DNA of 14,097 nucleotides from Alphaproteobacteria bacterium (lineage in GTDB: Bacteria; Pseudomonadota; Alphaproteobacteria; Rhodobacterales; Rhodobacteraceae): the NCBI GenBank assembly GCA_013151535.1, contig JAADIC010000108.1:1-14097 (forward strand), read 5' to 3'. A model generated the notes under the pieces. That model saw nothing but the letters and a program-made list of their open reading frames with translations. It was not told where the DNA came from and did not search any database. Both the position numbers and the translations under genes were made by a program. Below are positions 1-5,619 of this stretch, piece by piece (position 1 is the first letter of the stretch; the number at the start of each line of letters is the position of its first letter).

Positions 1-1211
1 CGCGCGCTTATGAAGATCTGGTGCTGGCCTGCCAAAATGCCCTGACCGAGTTCGAGCATACCGATTTTGAACGCGCCCGCATTTACGACCATCAGGGCGA
101 CGCGCTGGAAGAACTTGGCCGCCCAACCGAGGCCCGCGCCGCCTATCACAAGTCCATTGCCGCGTTCCCGTCGCGCGATCACCCATGGCGGGGGCTTGGC
201 TGGTCATTCTGGAACACCTCCGACTATCCCGAAGCAGTATCCGCATTTCGCACCGCACTCGATCTGGGCACGACGGCGGAATCCCTTGCAGGGCTTGGCT
301 CCAGCCTGCGCCGTCAGGACAGTGGTAACGAAGAAGTGGCCGATCTGTTTGAGCGGGCTTTGCTGATCTCGCCTGAATATACCTGGGTCATGGTCGAACA
401 GGGCTGGATGTTCTTCTTTCGGGCCGAACTGGAAGACGCGGCAAACACCTTTCGCACCGTACTGGATATCGATTCCGAATATACCAATGCAGCTTACGGC
501 CTGTCGCGGACTTTGGCCCGCGATGATGAATTGGACGGCGCTTTGGATGCGATCAACGACGCCTTGCTGATCGATAATCAGAGCGCGGTTTATGTCACCC
601 AGCGCGCGCGGGTCTTGCGCCGCCTGGGGCGCAAAAATCTGGCCCTGTCCGAAGCCCGAAAAGCCATGGTGCTTGACCCCGAGGATCAGGACGGCTTTGT
701 CGAAGCCGCCCGCGCCCTGCGCGATCTGGGGCGTATGGCCGAGGGATATACACTGCTGGACGCGGCCATTGACAAAGGTGTCGGCAGCAATTTCCTGTAC
801 TACGCCTATGCCAGCATGCTGGCGGATGAAGAAAACTGGGATGCGTCGCTTGTGATGATGGAAAAGGCCCTCACTTTCCCCGATGTTGACGAGCGCGATC
901 ACAATATGCGGGCCTTCATCCTGCTCAGGCTGGAGCGAAACCAAGAGGCGCTGGTAGCCTCGCAAACCTCGCTTGCCCTTGCCCCGGACAACCCGACTGC
1001 GTTGCTTAATGTGGCTTATGCCGAATTGGCGCTGGGCAACACAGAGGTCGCGGTCAGGGCCTTGCTGACAGCCAATGAAACCGGTGTGGATGCATCCGAC
1101 ATCAACGAATTCATCGCCTATGTGCTGTCGCATGGCCGCTATCTTCTGGCGGCACGCCTGCGCATCGAAATCAGCAAACAGAACCTGAAAGAGGCCAGCA
1201 AAACCCCCTGA
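1..1211 (+). CDS. Tetratricopeptide-repeat protein (5' end outside window)
   Basis: This is a TPR protein that enters the window already open. The frame continues upstream of the first possible start (GTG at 21), and the codons at 3-20 still read like coding sequence, so the true start lies to the left. About 400 residues are visible. They consist of consecutive roughly 34-residue helix pairs with the TPR pattern of small and hydrophobic positions, for example 'GRPTEARAAYHKSIAAFP', 'GRKNLALSEARKAMVLDP' and 'ERNQEALVASQTSLALAP'. I count around ten repeats. No signal peptide or catalytic domain can be seen in this part, though an N-terminal domain could lie outside. TPR arrays bind partner proteins, so no specific function can be given. 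The downstream membrane-protein gene follows after 72 bp on the same strand and may be co-transcribed. The TPR call is strong; the role is unknown. Confidence 0.85.
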   Translation, partial: RAYEDLVLACQNALTEFEHTDFERARIYDHQGDALEELGRPTEARAAYHKSIAAFPSRDHPWRGLGWSFWNTSDYPEAVSAFRTALDLGTTAESLAGLGSSLRRQDSGNEEVADLFERALLISPEYTWVMVEQGWMFFFRAELEDAANTFRTVLDIDSEYTNAAYGLSRTLARDDELDGALDAINDALLIDNQSAVYVTQRARVLRRLGRKNLALSEARKAMVLDPEDQDGFVEAARALRDLGRMAEGYTLLDAAIDKGVGSNFLYYAYASMLADEENWDASLVMMEKALTFPDVDERDHNMRAFILLRLERNQEALVASQTSLALAPDNPTALLNVAYAELALGNTEVAVRALLTANETGVDASDINEFIAYVLSHGRYLLAARLRIEISKQNLKEASKTP

Positions 1212-1283
1212 AACCGGCAACAAGGAAATCATTGCCAATTCAGCATATTGCCATAACAATAGCAAAAACAACAGAGCGGCCAG

Positions 1284-2447
1284 ATGCAACAAAACCGGCA
1301 ACAAAACGGGCAATTCCAACTTTTGCGGCTGGCGGCGGGGTTGTCTTTCGTGCTGGCCCTGGTCAACCACCTGCTGCCGCCCAAAGCATTCGCCGCCACC
1401 CAGCTTTTGTTTGACTACCAGTTCGGCCTGACAAGGCGCGGGCTGGCGGGGGAAATCCTGAACCTGTTCACGGGTACCGAAATCACCGTTTCCGGAATTT
1501 ACGCCGCCGCTGCTGTAATTTCGGGCCTTGGCGGCATCGCCTTCTATCTGTTCCTGTCGCGCCTGATGCCGCAGAAGGTCTCGGCCTATCTGATCCTGAT
1601 CCTTGCGCTCAACAGCTTTGCCTTTTCCAGTTTCATCGGCAATACCGGCTATCTCGACGGCGTGTTGCTGGCCCTGACCGCTTTGGCCCTGTCAACTGAC
1701 GGGGCAAGCAACAAAGGCTTGGCTATCCGCCTTGGCGTGACCGTTCTGGGCGTGATGTTTCATGAAAACATGCTGCCCTATTTCACCGTCCTGATCGGGT
1801 TTGACCTGTGGCTGGCGCGCAAGGGTTCCCCTGCTGCGCTACCCATCGCCCTCAGCCCGGTCTTGCTGGGTTTCATAACCGTCGCCACCCTTTCCAAGCT
1901 CGGCGCGTTCGCACCGGAACAGGCCGCCGCATTCGCGGATTATGTGCAAAGCAAAGCCGCCTTCACGCTGGACGCAAACTCAACCGACGTGGCGGGCCGC
2001 TCCATCGGGCAGAACTTTGCCTTGATGGCTGATTTGCGCATGACCACGAAATACTGGGCCTGGGTGCTGTTTGACGGTGTACCTTTGCTGGCCATGGCCC
2101 TGTGGCTGATCTGGCTGGCGAACCGCCTGCTGGGTGACAGCGACGCCAAAACCCGCCTGTTGATGATCGGCGCAATCATCGCACCGCTCAGCCTCAACAT
2201 CATCGCCTTTGACGTGGTGCGTTTCGGCGTGGCCTCGGTGCTGGCGGGGTTCTTTGTGCTGGTCCTGCTGATCCGTCACATCCCCGAGGCTGCTAAACGG
2301 CTGGAACAGGTGCTGACATGGCCGCATTTCCTTGTGGTGCTGGTGCTCAACGTCAACATCTTCACCATCGAGGTCAATATCGGCGCCGGCCACACCAGCC
2401 AGTTCCCGTGGGTGCTGCTGACCCAGTTGAAGTGGTTGGTGCCTTGA
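1284..2447 (+). CDS. Polytopic inner-membrane protein of unknown function
   Basis: The 387-residue product starts at ATG 1284. A weak purine stretch (GAGCGG) precedes it, so the start is reasonable but not certain. The protein is hydrophobic, with about nine or ten membrane-spanning stretches, beginning with 'LAAGLSFVLALVNHLL'. Polar motifs sit between the helices: 'DYQFGLTRRGLAGEIL' (around residue 45), 'GNTGYLDG' (around 115) and 'MFHENMLPYF' (around 155). I recall a similar RRGL.GE pattern in uncharacterised membrane proteins near polysaccharide genes, but I cannot confirm a family. The acidic loops and HEN motif would fit a GT-C-like or polymerase-like fold, which is inference only. The gene follows the TPR gene on the same strand and may work with it. 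The stop codon is followed 7 bp later by a large palindromic repeat, which may end the transcript. Confidence 0.7.
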   Translation: MQQNRQQNGQFQLLRLAAGLSFVLALVNHLLPPKAFAATQLLFDYQFGLTRRGLAGEILNLFTGTEITVSGIYAAAAVISGLGGIAFYLFLSRLMPQKVSAYLILILALNSFAFSSFIGNTGYLDGVLLALTALALSTDGASNKGLAIRLGVTVLGVMFHENMLPYFTVLIGFDLWLARKGSPAALPIALSPVLLGFITVATLSKLGAFAPEQAAAFADYVQSKAAFTLDANSTDVAGRSIGQNFALMADLRMTTKYWAWVLFDGVPLLAMALWLIWLANRLLGDSDAKTRLLMIGAIIAPLSLNIIAFDVVRFGVASVLAGFFVLVLLIRHIPEAAKRLEQVLTWPHFLVVLVLNVNIFTIEVNIGAGHTSQFPWVLLTQLKWLVP

Positions 2448-2454
2448 GTAAGTT

Positions 2455-2571
2455 CTAGAGCGAAACCAATCTAACCGGATTCAGCCATTCACCATCCGGT
2501 CCGAGGCAGCGTTTGTTTTTCAAACGCGTTCGGGCCGGAGGGTGAATTCAATTGGATTGGATTTGCTCTAG
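2455..2571. repeat. 117-bp imperfect palindromic repeat element
   Basis: The ends are CTAGAGC... and ...GCTCTAG, perfect inverted repeats. The arms stay complementary inward with a few indels (CCAAT/ATTGG, GATTCA/TGAATT, CCGGTCCGA/TCGGGCCGG). They close on a perfect 7-bp stem, GCGTTTG (2509-2515) and CAAACGC (2521-2527), around a TTTTT loop. The whole unit would fold into one long hairpin. It carries no ORF and starts 7 bp after the membrane-protein stop codon. I infer a REP- or MITE-like dispersed element of the kind common in alphaproteobacterial intergenic DNA. It could also act as a transcription end point. Confidence 0.75.
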
Positions 2572-2639
2572 CGATCCAGCCCGCTCTGATAGTCCGCAAC
2601 GGGTGATACAAAAATCTTTCCTGAATGATTTTCAACGCG

Positions 2640-2663
2640 GAATAATTTTAGGTAAAATTATTC
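2640..2663. repeat. AT-rich perfect palindrome at the end of a broken gene
   Basis: GAATAATTTTA (2640-2650) and TAAAATTATTC (2653-2663) are an 11-bp perfect inverted repeat with a GG spacer. It is strikingly AT-rich in GC-rich surroundings. It overlaps the inferred original stop codon (TGA, minus strand, 2662-2664) of the Ig-like pseudogene. It could be a weak terminator, a protein-binding operator or the tip of a mobile repeat. The sequence alone does not decide. Confidence 0.5.
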
Positions 2664-2971
2664 ACATGGCGGAAATGCGACGACCCACATCCACGCCACG
2701 GTTGTCCATGGTCGCACAAACCGAGTCCACCGGATCGCGGCGCAGACGCATCGTCAGCAAAGTCATTCTCAGCGGCCAAACGGCGGGCTGAAGCCCGCCC
2801 TACGGCTAGCTCCGGAATTTCAAAGAGGAACGCCCCACCTCCGTCGGATTTCACTTTGGCCAATAGGACTTCAGGCTTGACGCCACGGCCAACGGCCTGA
2901 ACGAGCAAACCGGGCAGGCCCGCGCGGGTTTTCCGATCAATGACCCTGCCCGCAATGCGAAAGTTCTTCAT
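2662..2971 (-). pseudogene. Small Ig-like/carboxypeptidase-regulatory-type protein, disrupted by a REP-like insertion
   Basis: From ATG 2971 the minus strand reads about 55 residues with the look of a carboxypeptidase-regulatory or transthyretin-like beta domain: 'FRIAGRVIDRKTRAGLPGL' then 'SDGGGAFLFEIPEL'. At 2803-2782 it runs into a 22-bp GC-rich hairpin repeat, and the reading frame after it becomes low-complexity junk ending at 2648. Removing exactly those 22 bp (1 modulo 3) joins the first part to another frame, which continues '...TLLTMRLRRDPVDSV...' and stops at TGA 2664-2662. The restored protein would be 95 residues. The product has no signal peptide or catalytic motif. It lies 15 bp downstream of the SH3-like gene on the same strand, so the two were probably an operon. 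The domain call is tentative; the disruption is well supported by the frame restoration. Confidence 0.55.
2782..2803. repeat. REP-like GC-rich hairpin inserted in a coding sequence
   Basis: GGCGGGCT (2782-2789) and AGCCCGCC (2792-2799) form a perfect 8-bp stem with a 2-base loop, followed by CTAC. On the minus strand the unit reads GTAGGGCGGGCTTC then AGCCCGCC. From memory this resembles short dispersed palindromic repeats found in many proteobacterial genomes. It sits inside the Ig-like pseudogene and accounts for its frameshift. Confidence 0.65.
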
Positions 2972-2987
2972 GGCCGGACCACCGGCC
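2972..2987 (-). promoter_or_regulatory. Hairpin at the gene junction, touching the start codon
   Basis: GGCCGG (2972-2977) and CCGGCC (2982-2987) are a perfect 6-bp inverted repeat with a 4-base loop. On the minus strand the stem ends directly before the ATG at 2971 and begins at the last base of the upstream SH3-like stop codon. The only Shine-Dalgarno-like bases (GGTGG) lie in and next to the loop. This could couple translation of the two genes, but it may also be another small GC-rich palindrome without a role. Confidence 0.4.
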
Positions 2988-3280
2988 TATTCGCCTGTGC
3001 GCCGGTAATCTGCGCATTCCTCAGGCGATTTGGCTTCCCTGATGTATTCGGCCAGCACATAGCCCTCGATATCGGTTCCGGTTACGAGCGTGCGAATAAT
3101 GTCTACGTCATCGTTTACGTCTTTGGTGATGGAGATCACAATGACGGGATCCCCGTTTGACAGCCGGTACAGGACCTTCCCACCGCCACCGGGTTCGGAT
3201 CGTACGCTCAAAAACGGCTTTTCGGCCGACAAGCCGGTGACGCAACCAACGCTGGCTGCGTTTGCCGATGCGGCTATCAT
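2987..3280 (-). CDS. Small SH3-like (bacterial SH3) domain protein, probably 5'-truncated
   Basis: The 97-residue product has the pattern of a bacterial SH3 domain: 'FLSVRSEPGGGGKVLYRLSNG', a hydrophobic 'DPVIVISI' strand, then 'IEGYVLAEYI' near the end, equivalent to the usual 'GWV...YL' closing motif. Such domains bind cell-wall or peptide ligands and usually sit in exported proteins. The N-terminus 'MIAASANAASVGC' looks like the tail of a signal peptide with its charged and hydrophobic parts missing. There is no good ribosome-binding site, and a stop codon (TGA) lies immediately upstream in frame. I therefore suspect that the 5' end has been lost and the gene may be dead. It is followed 15 bp later by the broken Ig-like gene and lies next to the DUF805 remnants. 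The domain call is moderate; functionality is doubtful. Confidence 0.5.
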   Translation of the reverse strand: MIAASANAASVGCVTGLSAEKPFLSVRSEPGGGGKVLYRLSNGDPVIVISITKDVNDDVDIIRTLVTGTDIEGYVLAEYIREAKSPEECADYRRTGE

Positions 3281-3295
3281 TCAGCATTTATTCAA

Positions 3296-3523
3296 TCAAT
3301 AGTTGCGACTGGTGCCGACCCTGGGCCAGCATGGCTTTAAGGTATCGAAAAGCGGCAAAGGTAGACCAGGCACCAGTATCAGAAAAGCCAGGCCGATAAA
3401 ATCGGCCGCTCCCAGCATCCAAATAAGCGCGGCGAATGTCAGATTATAGAAGAGAACTTCTGACCGTCCCGATCTTCCGTGGAAACGGAAAGACTTGCGT
3501 GTGCAAGTGACAATGGAGTTCAT
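3296..3523 (-). pseudogene. DUF805 family membrane protein, N-terminal fragment
   Basis: ATG 3523 has GGAG six bases upstream and is a better start than ATG 3535. The 75 residues begin with the DUF805 entry motif 'RKSFRFHGRSGRSEVLFYN', comparable to the usual 'F..F.GR.SR.EFW'. A hydrophobic pair of segments follows ('LTFAALIWMLGAADFIGLAFL' region), then 'PLFDTLKPCW', a degraded version of the RRLHDtgrSGWW motif. The family is normally about 110-140 residues with a final membrane segment and a NryGpdP tail, both absent here. I infer a truncated or decayed gene. Its stop lies 15 bp before the SH3-like ORF. DUF805 proteins are small inner-membrane proteins of unknown function. Confidence 0.55.
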
Positions 3524-3630
3524 GTCGGTCTCCATCCCACCCGGCGGTGCCAAGCAACGCCCGATCTGCCCCGTGGACGGGCGCATTGCTTCGCTTTTCG
3601 TTGCGGGGCATCGGTTTAGCGAATGCCCGT

Positions 3631-3765
3631 TCAATGGAGAGCCTCTTGAGGACTGGGGCCGTATTGGTTCTCGGCGGGCTGAGAAGGTTTGAAAGCAAGC
3701 GACAGGATTATGATGAGATTGACAAGCCAGACCGCGATAAAAAGAAAAGAGGCTGACCCAGATAA
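3631..3765 (-). pseudogene. DUF805 family membrane protein, C-terminal fragment
   Basis: This short minus-strand frame lacks a start codon. It reads 'FLFIAVWLVNLIIILSLAF', a membrane segment, followed by 'KPSQPAENQYGPSPQEALH' and a stop at 3633-3631. The second part is the characteristic DUF805 tail (G..G.N.YGPdP). Everything upstream of about 3750 is replaced by the end of an IS1595-like element, whose transposase stop codon is at 3768-3766. This is therefore the 3' remnant of a DUF805 gene cut by an insertion sequence. The sequence GGCTGACCCAGATAAC at 3751-3766 is probably the IS end (inference). The fragment lies about 110 bp upstream of the N-terminal DUF805 fragment, so two tandem DUF805 genes probably stood here. 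Confidence 0.6.
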
Positions 3766-3904
3766 CTACCTTAGATGACGCCTAACCCATTGTCTTAGCT
3801 GCGATAACTGAGATGACGGGTCACTGTTGTTAAATCTCCACTCCCACTCACATTCCTTCAAATATAGCCCGAATTGAGCCTTGGGAACATCCCGCTGCTT
3901 GACA

Positions 3905-3925
3905 GGTTAATGCGTAGCATTCACC
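3905..3925. repeat. Small REP-like hairpin within the IS1595 remnant
   Basis: GGTTAATGC (3905-3913) and GCATTCACC (3917-3925) form a 9-bp stem with one mismatch and a GTA loop. It lies in a stretch of about 40 bp that separates the 'RMRKFN' and 'VPKAQF' blocks of the transposase and has no counterpart in the expected protein. The form GGT-AATGC-loop-GCATT-ACC resembles dispersed hairpin repeats known from Rhodobacterales, from memory only. Confidence 0.45.
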
Positions 3926-4029
3926 GAAAAGGGTTGAACTTGCGCATACGGCGCTTGGCCCCTGTCGGCAACGGGTTCCAGAAATTCTCGATGCCATTGA
4001 TATGGTTATGACGGTCGGCGAACAGCTTA

Positions 4030-4093
4030 AGGAACCTCTGAACAACTTCCCTCTCGGCATTTCTGCGAAATCCTTACTTAATCAGAGGTTCCT
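4030..4093. mobile_element. 64-bp MITE-like element with 12-bp terminal inverted repeats and TA duplication
   Basis: AGGAACCTCTGA (4030-4041) and TCAGAGGTTCCT (4082-4093) are perfect 12-bp inverted repeats. Both sides are bounded by TA (4028-4029 and 4094-4095). Removing the element plus one TA joins the transposase codons for 'HSK' directly to 'LFADR', the expected sequence. The total inserted length of 66 bp keeps the frame but introduces TAA. The TA target duplication fits IS630/Tc1-type or some IS5-group transposases. The element is too short to code for anything and must have been moved in trans. Confidence 0.75.
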
Positions 4094-4173
4094 TAGAATG
4101 TTTGATGCGGAAGTGGTGAAAGTCGGACATATCGAGCACGTTGTAGCCCCGCCAGCAGTCCACTGCCTGACAG

Positions 4174-4190
4174 TGCATGTTTAACATGCA
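4174..4190. repeat. Palindrome at the junction of two IS remnants
   Basis: TGCATGTT (4174-4181) and AACATGCA (4183-4190) are a perfect 8-bp inverted repeat around one T. It lies between the end of recognisable IS1595 sequence and the end of recognisable IS5 sequence. It may be a leftover element end, or chance. Confidence 0.35.
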
Positions 4191-4208
4191 TGAGAAGGGT
4201 GTAGTAGT

Positions 4209-4361
4209 TCAGATAACCTGCGCGCCTACGCGCACGATCCACAAAACCGCCTCCATAAACGAACGTGCATCGTGGCCTGTCTGGCCAGCGTCACTCTTCT
4301 TCCCAAGGCAGAAAGGTTCGATGATGGCCCACTGGGCGTCATTCAATACTCTTCGGGTCAA
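4209..4361 (-). pseudogene. IS5 family transposase, N-terminal fragment
   Basis: TTG 4361 is preceded by GGAGAG seven to nine bases upstream, a good initiation site. The 50 residues read 'LNDAQWAIIEPF', 'AGQTGHDARSFMEAVLW' and 'IVRVGAQ', matching the N-terminus of IS5-family transposases (W..iePflP, G..GR..dnR.F..a.lWivRtGa.WRDLP). The similarity ends exactly where WRDLP should follow; the frame then stops at TGA 4211-4209. The catalytic DDE domain is absent, so it is a dead fragment. Its 5' flank runs into the 3' end of the PLP-enzyme gene, indicating that the IS landed just past that stop codon. Confidence 0.7.
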
Positions 4362-4372
4362 TGTTGCTCTCC

Positions 4373-4386
4373 TGTTGTTAACAACA
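4373..4386. repeat. TGTTGTTAACAACA palindrome upstream of the IS5 fragment
   Basis: A 14-bp perfect palindrome centred on GTTAAC lies between the IS5 transposase start (4361) and the stop codon of the PLP-enzyme gene (4399). It could be an IS-internal regulatory site or a small terminator for the leftward operon. There is no T-run that would support a strong terminator. Confidence 0.35.
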
Positions 4387-4398
4387 TTGAATCAGACA

Positions 4399-5619
4399 TT
4401 AGCCGGGTTGTGAATCCTGAACGTCAACAGCCCCTAGTGTGAGTGCCGCCTGATCCAGCGCGTCGCTGAAATCCCTTTCGATAAGCTCGAAATCCTCTAT
4501 ACCAAGCGAGACGCGGATCAAGTTATCCTCGATCCCGATTGCCAGCCGTTCTTCGCGGGGCAGTTTCCGATGCGAGGAAAAAGCAGGCATGACGACAATG
4601 GTGGCTACGTCACCCAAAGTCGGCCCGTAAGGGATATTTTCGGCAGCCGTGAGGAACGCATCAGCTTGCGTGCGGTCGCCTTTCAGAACAAAACTGACCA
4701 TGGTGCCAAAGCCTTTTGGCAACAGCTTTTTGGCCAATGCGTGATCCGAATGGCTTTCAAGCCCAGGAAAGTGGACTTTGCCAACCATCGGATGTTTTTC
4801 GAGGAGATCAGCCAGTTTTTTTGCATTCTCCTGTGCCTGGCGAAACCGCAGGTCGAATGTGTTAAGCCCCCGCTCGGCAAGCCAACAACTGTATGGGCTG
4901 GCGTTAAAGCCCATCGTTGCAATGACGTCATCGATCCCGGCCATCAGCTCCGGATCATTCCCGCCCAAGTATCCGAGATTGAGGTCGCTATGGCCCGAGA
5001 GCATCTTGGTTACCGAATGCATCACCAGATCGGCACCATGGGCGAGCGGGTTGAAACCGTTGGGTGTGGTGAAGGTGTTGTCCACCAAAAGGAGCGCATC
5101 AGCCTTTTTCGCGGCCGCTGCCAGCGCCTCGAATTGCGTTACCCGCAGCATCGGGTTCGACACGATTTCGGCAAGCACGATACGCGTGTCCGGGGTTATA
5201 CTGTCGGCAAATGTTGCAGGATCTGAGGCGTCAAAAAAGCGCGTCTCGAACCCCAAGCGCGGCAGCTCGTCACTTACCAACTTGAGCGAGCGGCCATAGA
5301 GCTGCGAAGCTGCCGCGATGCTGTCACCTTTTCTTAGCACGGACAGGAACGCCGCTGTGATCGCAGACATGCCTGAGGCCGTCATTACCCCGACTTTGGC
5401 CCCCTCCATCCAGGAAAGTTTATCGGCCAGCGCGGCGCCATTTGGGTGACCGTCACGGGCATAGGTAAAACCCTCGATCTCGTTGTCATGCAGCGATTGC
5501 ATCTGACTGACATTTTCGTAGTGATACATCACCGAGCTCGCCAGAGGTGGTGAAAGCGGGCGCCCCATATTTTCGGGCGTTATGCTGCGGCGGACGACTG
5601 AGCGGTGCGACTTTTTCAT
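4399..5619 (-). CDS. PLP-dependent enzyme of the Cys/Met metabolism (gamma-synthase/lyase) family
   Basis: The 406-residue product has the full fold-type I architecture of cystathionine gamma-synthase, cystathionine lyases, O-acylhomoserine sulfhydrylases and methionine gamma-lyase. The visible motifs are 'YARDGHPN' (Tyr53, usually Y.R.GNPT), 'ASGMSAI' (about 81-87, phosphate site), 'QLYGRS' (Tyr108), 'LLVDNTFTTP' (Asp180, pyridine nitrogen), 'HSVTKMLSGHSDLN' (Lys205, Schiff base) and 'LIRVSLGIED' (Arg369, carboxylate binding). The usual SLGG near 335 is TLGD here, and NPT is HPN, so it is not a textbook cystathionine enzyme. Its ATG overlaps the threonine synthase stop by 4 bp (ATGA), implying translational coupling. 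Both enzymes handle C4 amino acids related to homoserine. The exact reaction (gamma-replacement, gamma- or beta-elimination) cannot be read from the sequence. The gene ends next to IS remnants but is intact. Confidence 0.85.
   Translation of the reverse strand: MKKSHRSVVRRSITPENMGRPLSPPLASSVMYHYENVSQMQSLHDNEIEGFTYARDGHPNGAALADKLSWMEGAKVGVMTASGMSAITAAFLSVLRKGDSIAAASQLYGRSLKLVSDELPRLGFETRFFDASDPATFADSITPDTRIVLAEIVSNPMLRVTQFEALAAAAKKADALLLVDNTFTTPNGFNPLAHGADLVMHSVTKMLSGHSDLNLGYLGGNDPELMAGIDDVIATMGFNASPYSCWLAERGLNTFDLRFRQAQENAKKLADLLEKHPMVGKVHFPGLESHSDHALAKKLLPKGFGTMVSFVLKGDRTQADAFLTAAENIPYGPTLGDVATIVVMPAFSSHRKLPREERLAIGIEDNLIRVSLGIEDFELIERDFSDALDQAALTLGAVDVQDSQPG

Larger units (their letters stand above)
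3766..4166 (-). pseudogene. IS1595 family (IS1016-like) transposase, 3' part, multiply disrupted
   Basis: Read right to left across frames, this stretch gives the C-terminal part of an IS1016-type (IS1595 family, DDE) transposase. The pieces in order are 'VDCWRGYNVLDMSDFHHF' and 'RIKHSK', then 'LFADRHNHINGIENFWN', then 'AKRRMRKFN', and finally 'KAQFGLYLKECEW' and 'RFNNSDPSSQLSQLRQWV', ending at TAG 3768-3766. The D of 'VDCW', the N-H-I-N-G-I-E-N-F-W block and the ECEWRFNN block are family hallmarks as I know them. The N-terminal half is missing. Breaks occur at a 64-bp miniature element (4030-4093, bringing an in-frame stop), at a few extra codons after ENFWN, and at a further insertion holding a small hairpin (3905-3925) that shifts the frame. 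It cannot make an active enzyme. Confidence 0.75.

Noticed and set aside
204..1370. Long open minus-strand frame (388 codons) across the TPR gene
   Set aside because: It is the antisense of a clear TPR coding sequence, has a compositionally odd Q/H-rich translation and no recognisable domain.
2552..2791. Small plus-strand ORF of 79 codons
   Set aside because: It spans the palindromic repeat, the AT palindrome and the antisense of the Ig-like pseudogene, so it is not a plausible gene.
3547..3756. Small plus-strand ORF ending in a K/R/D-rich tail
   Set aside because: Its charged tail is the antisense of the membrane segment of the DUF805 C-terminal fragment, which has a recognisable motif on the minus strand.
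3848..4060. 70-codon minus-strand ORF in the IS region
   Set aside because: It lies in a different frame from the recognisable IS1595 transposase blocks and shows no domain.
2455..4398. Possible CRISPR array or defence island in the repeat-rich region
   Set aside because: The repeats are single, mutually different palindromes without regular spacing or spacers, and no cas or known defence genes are present.
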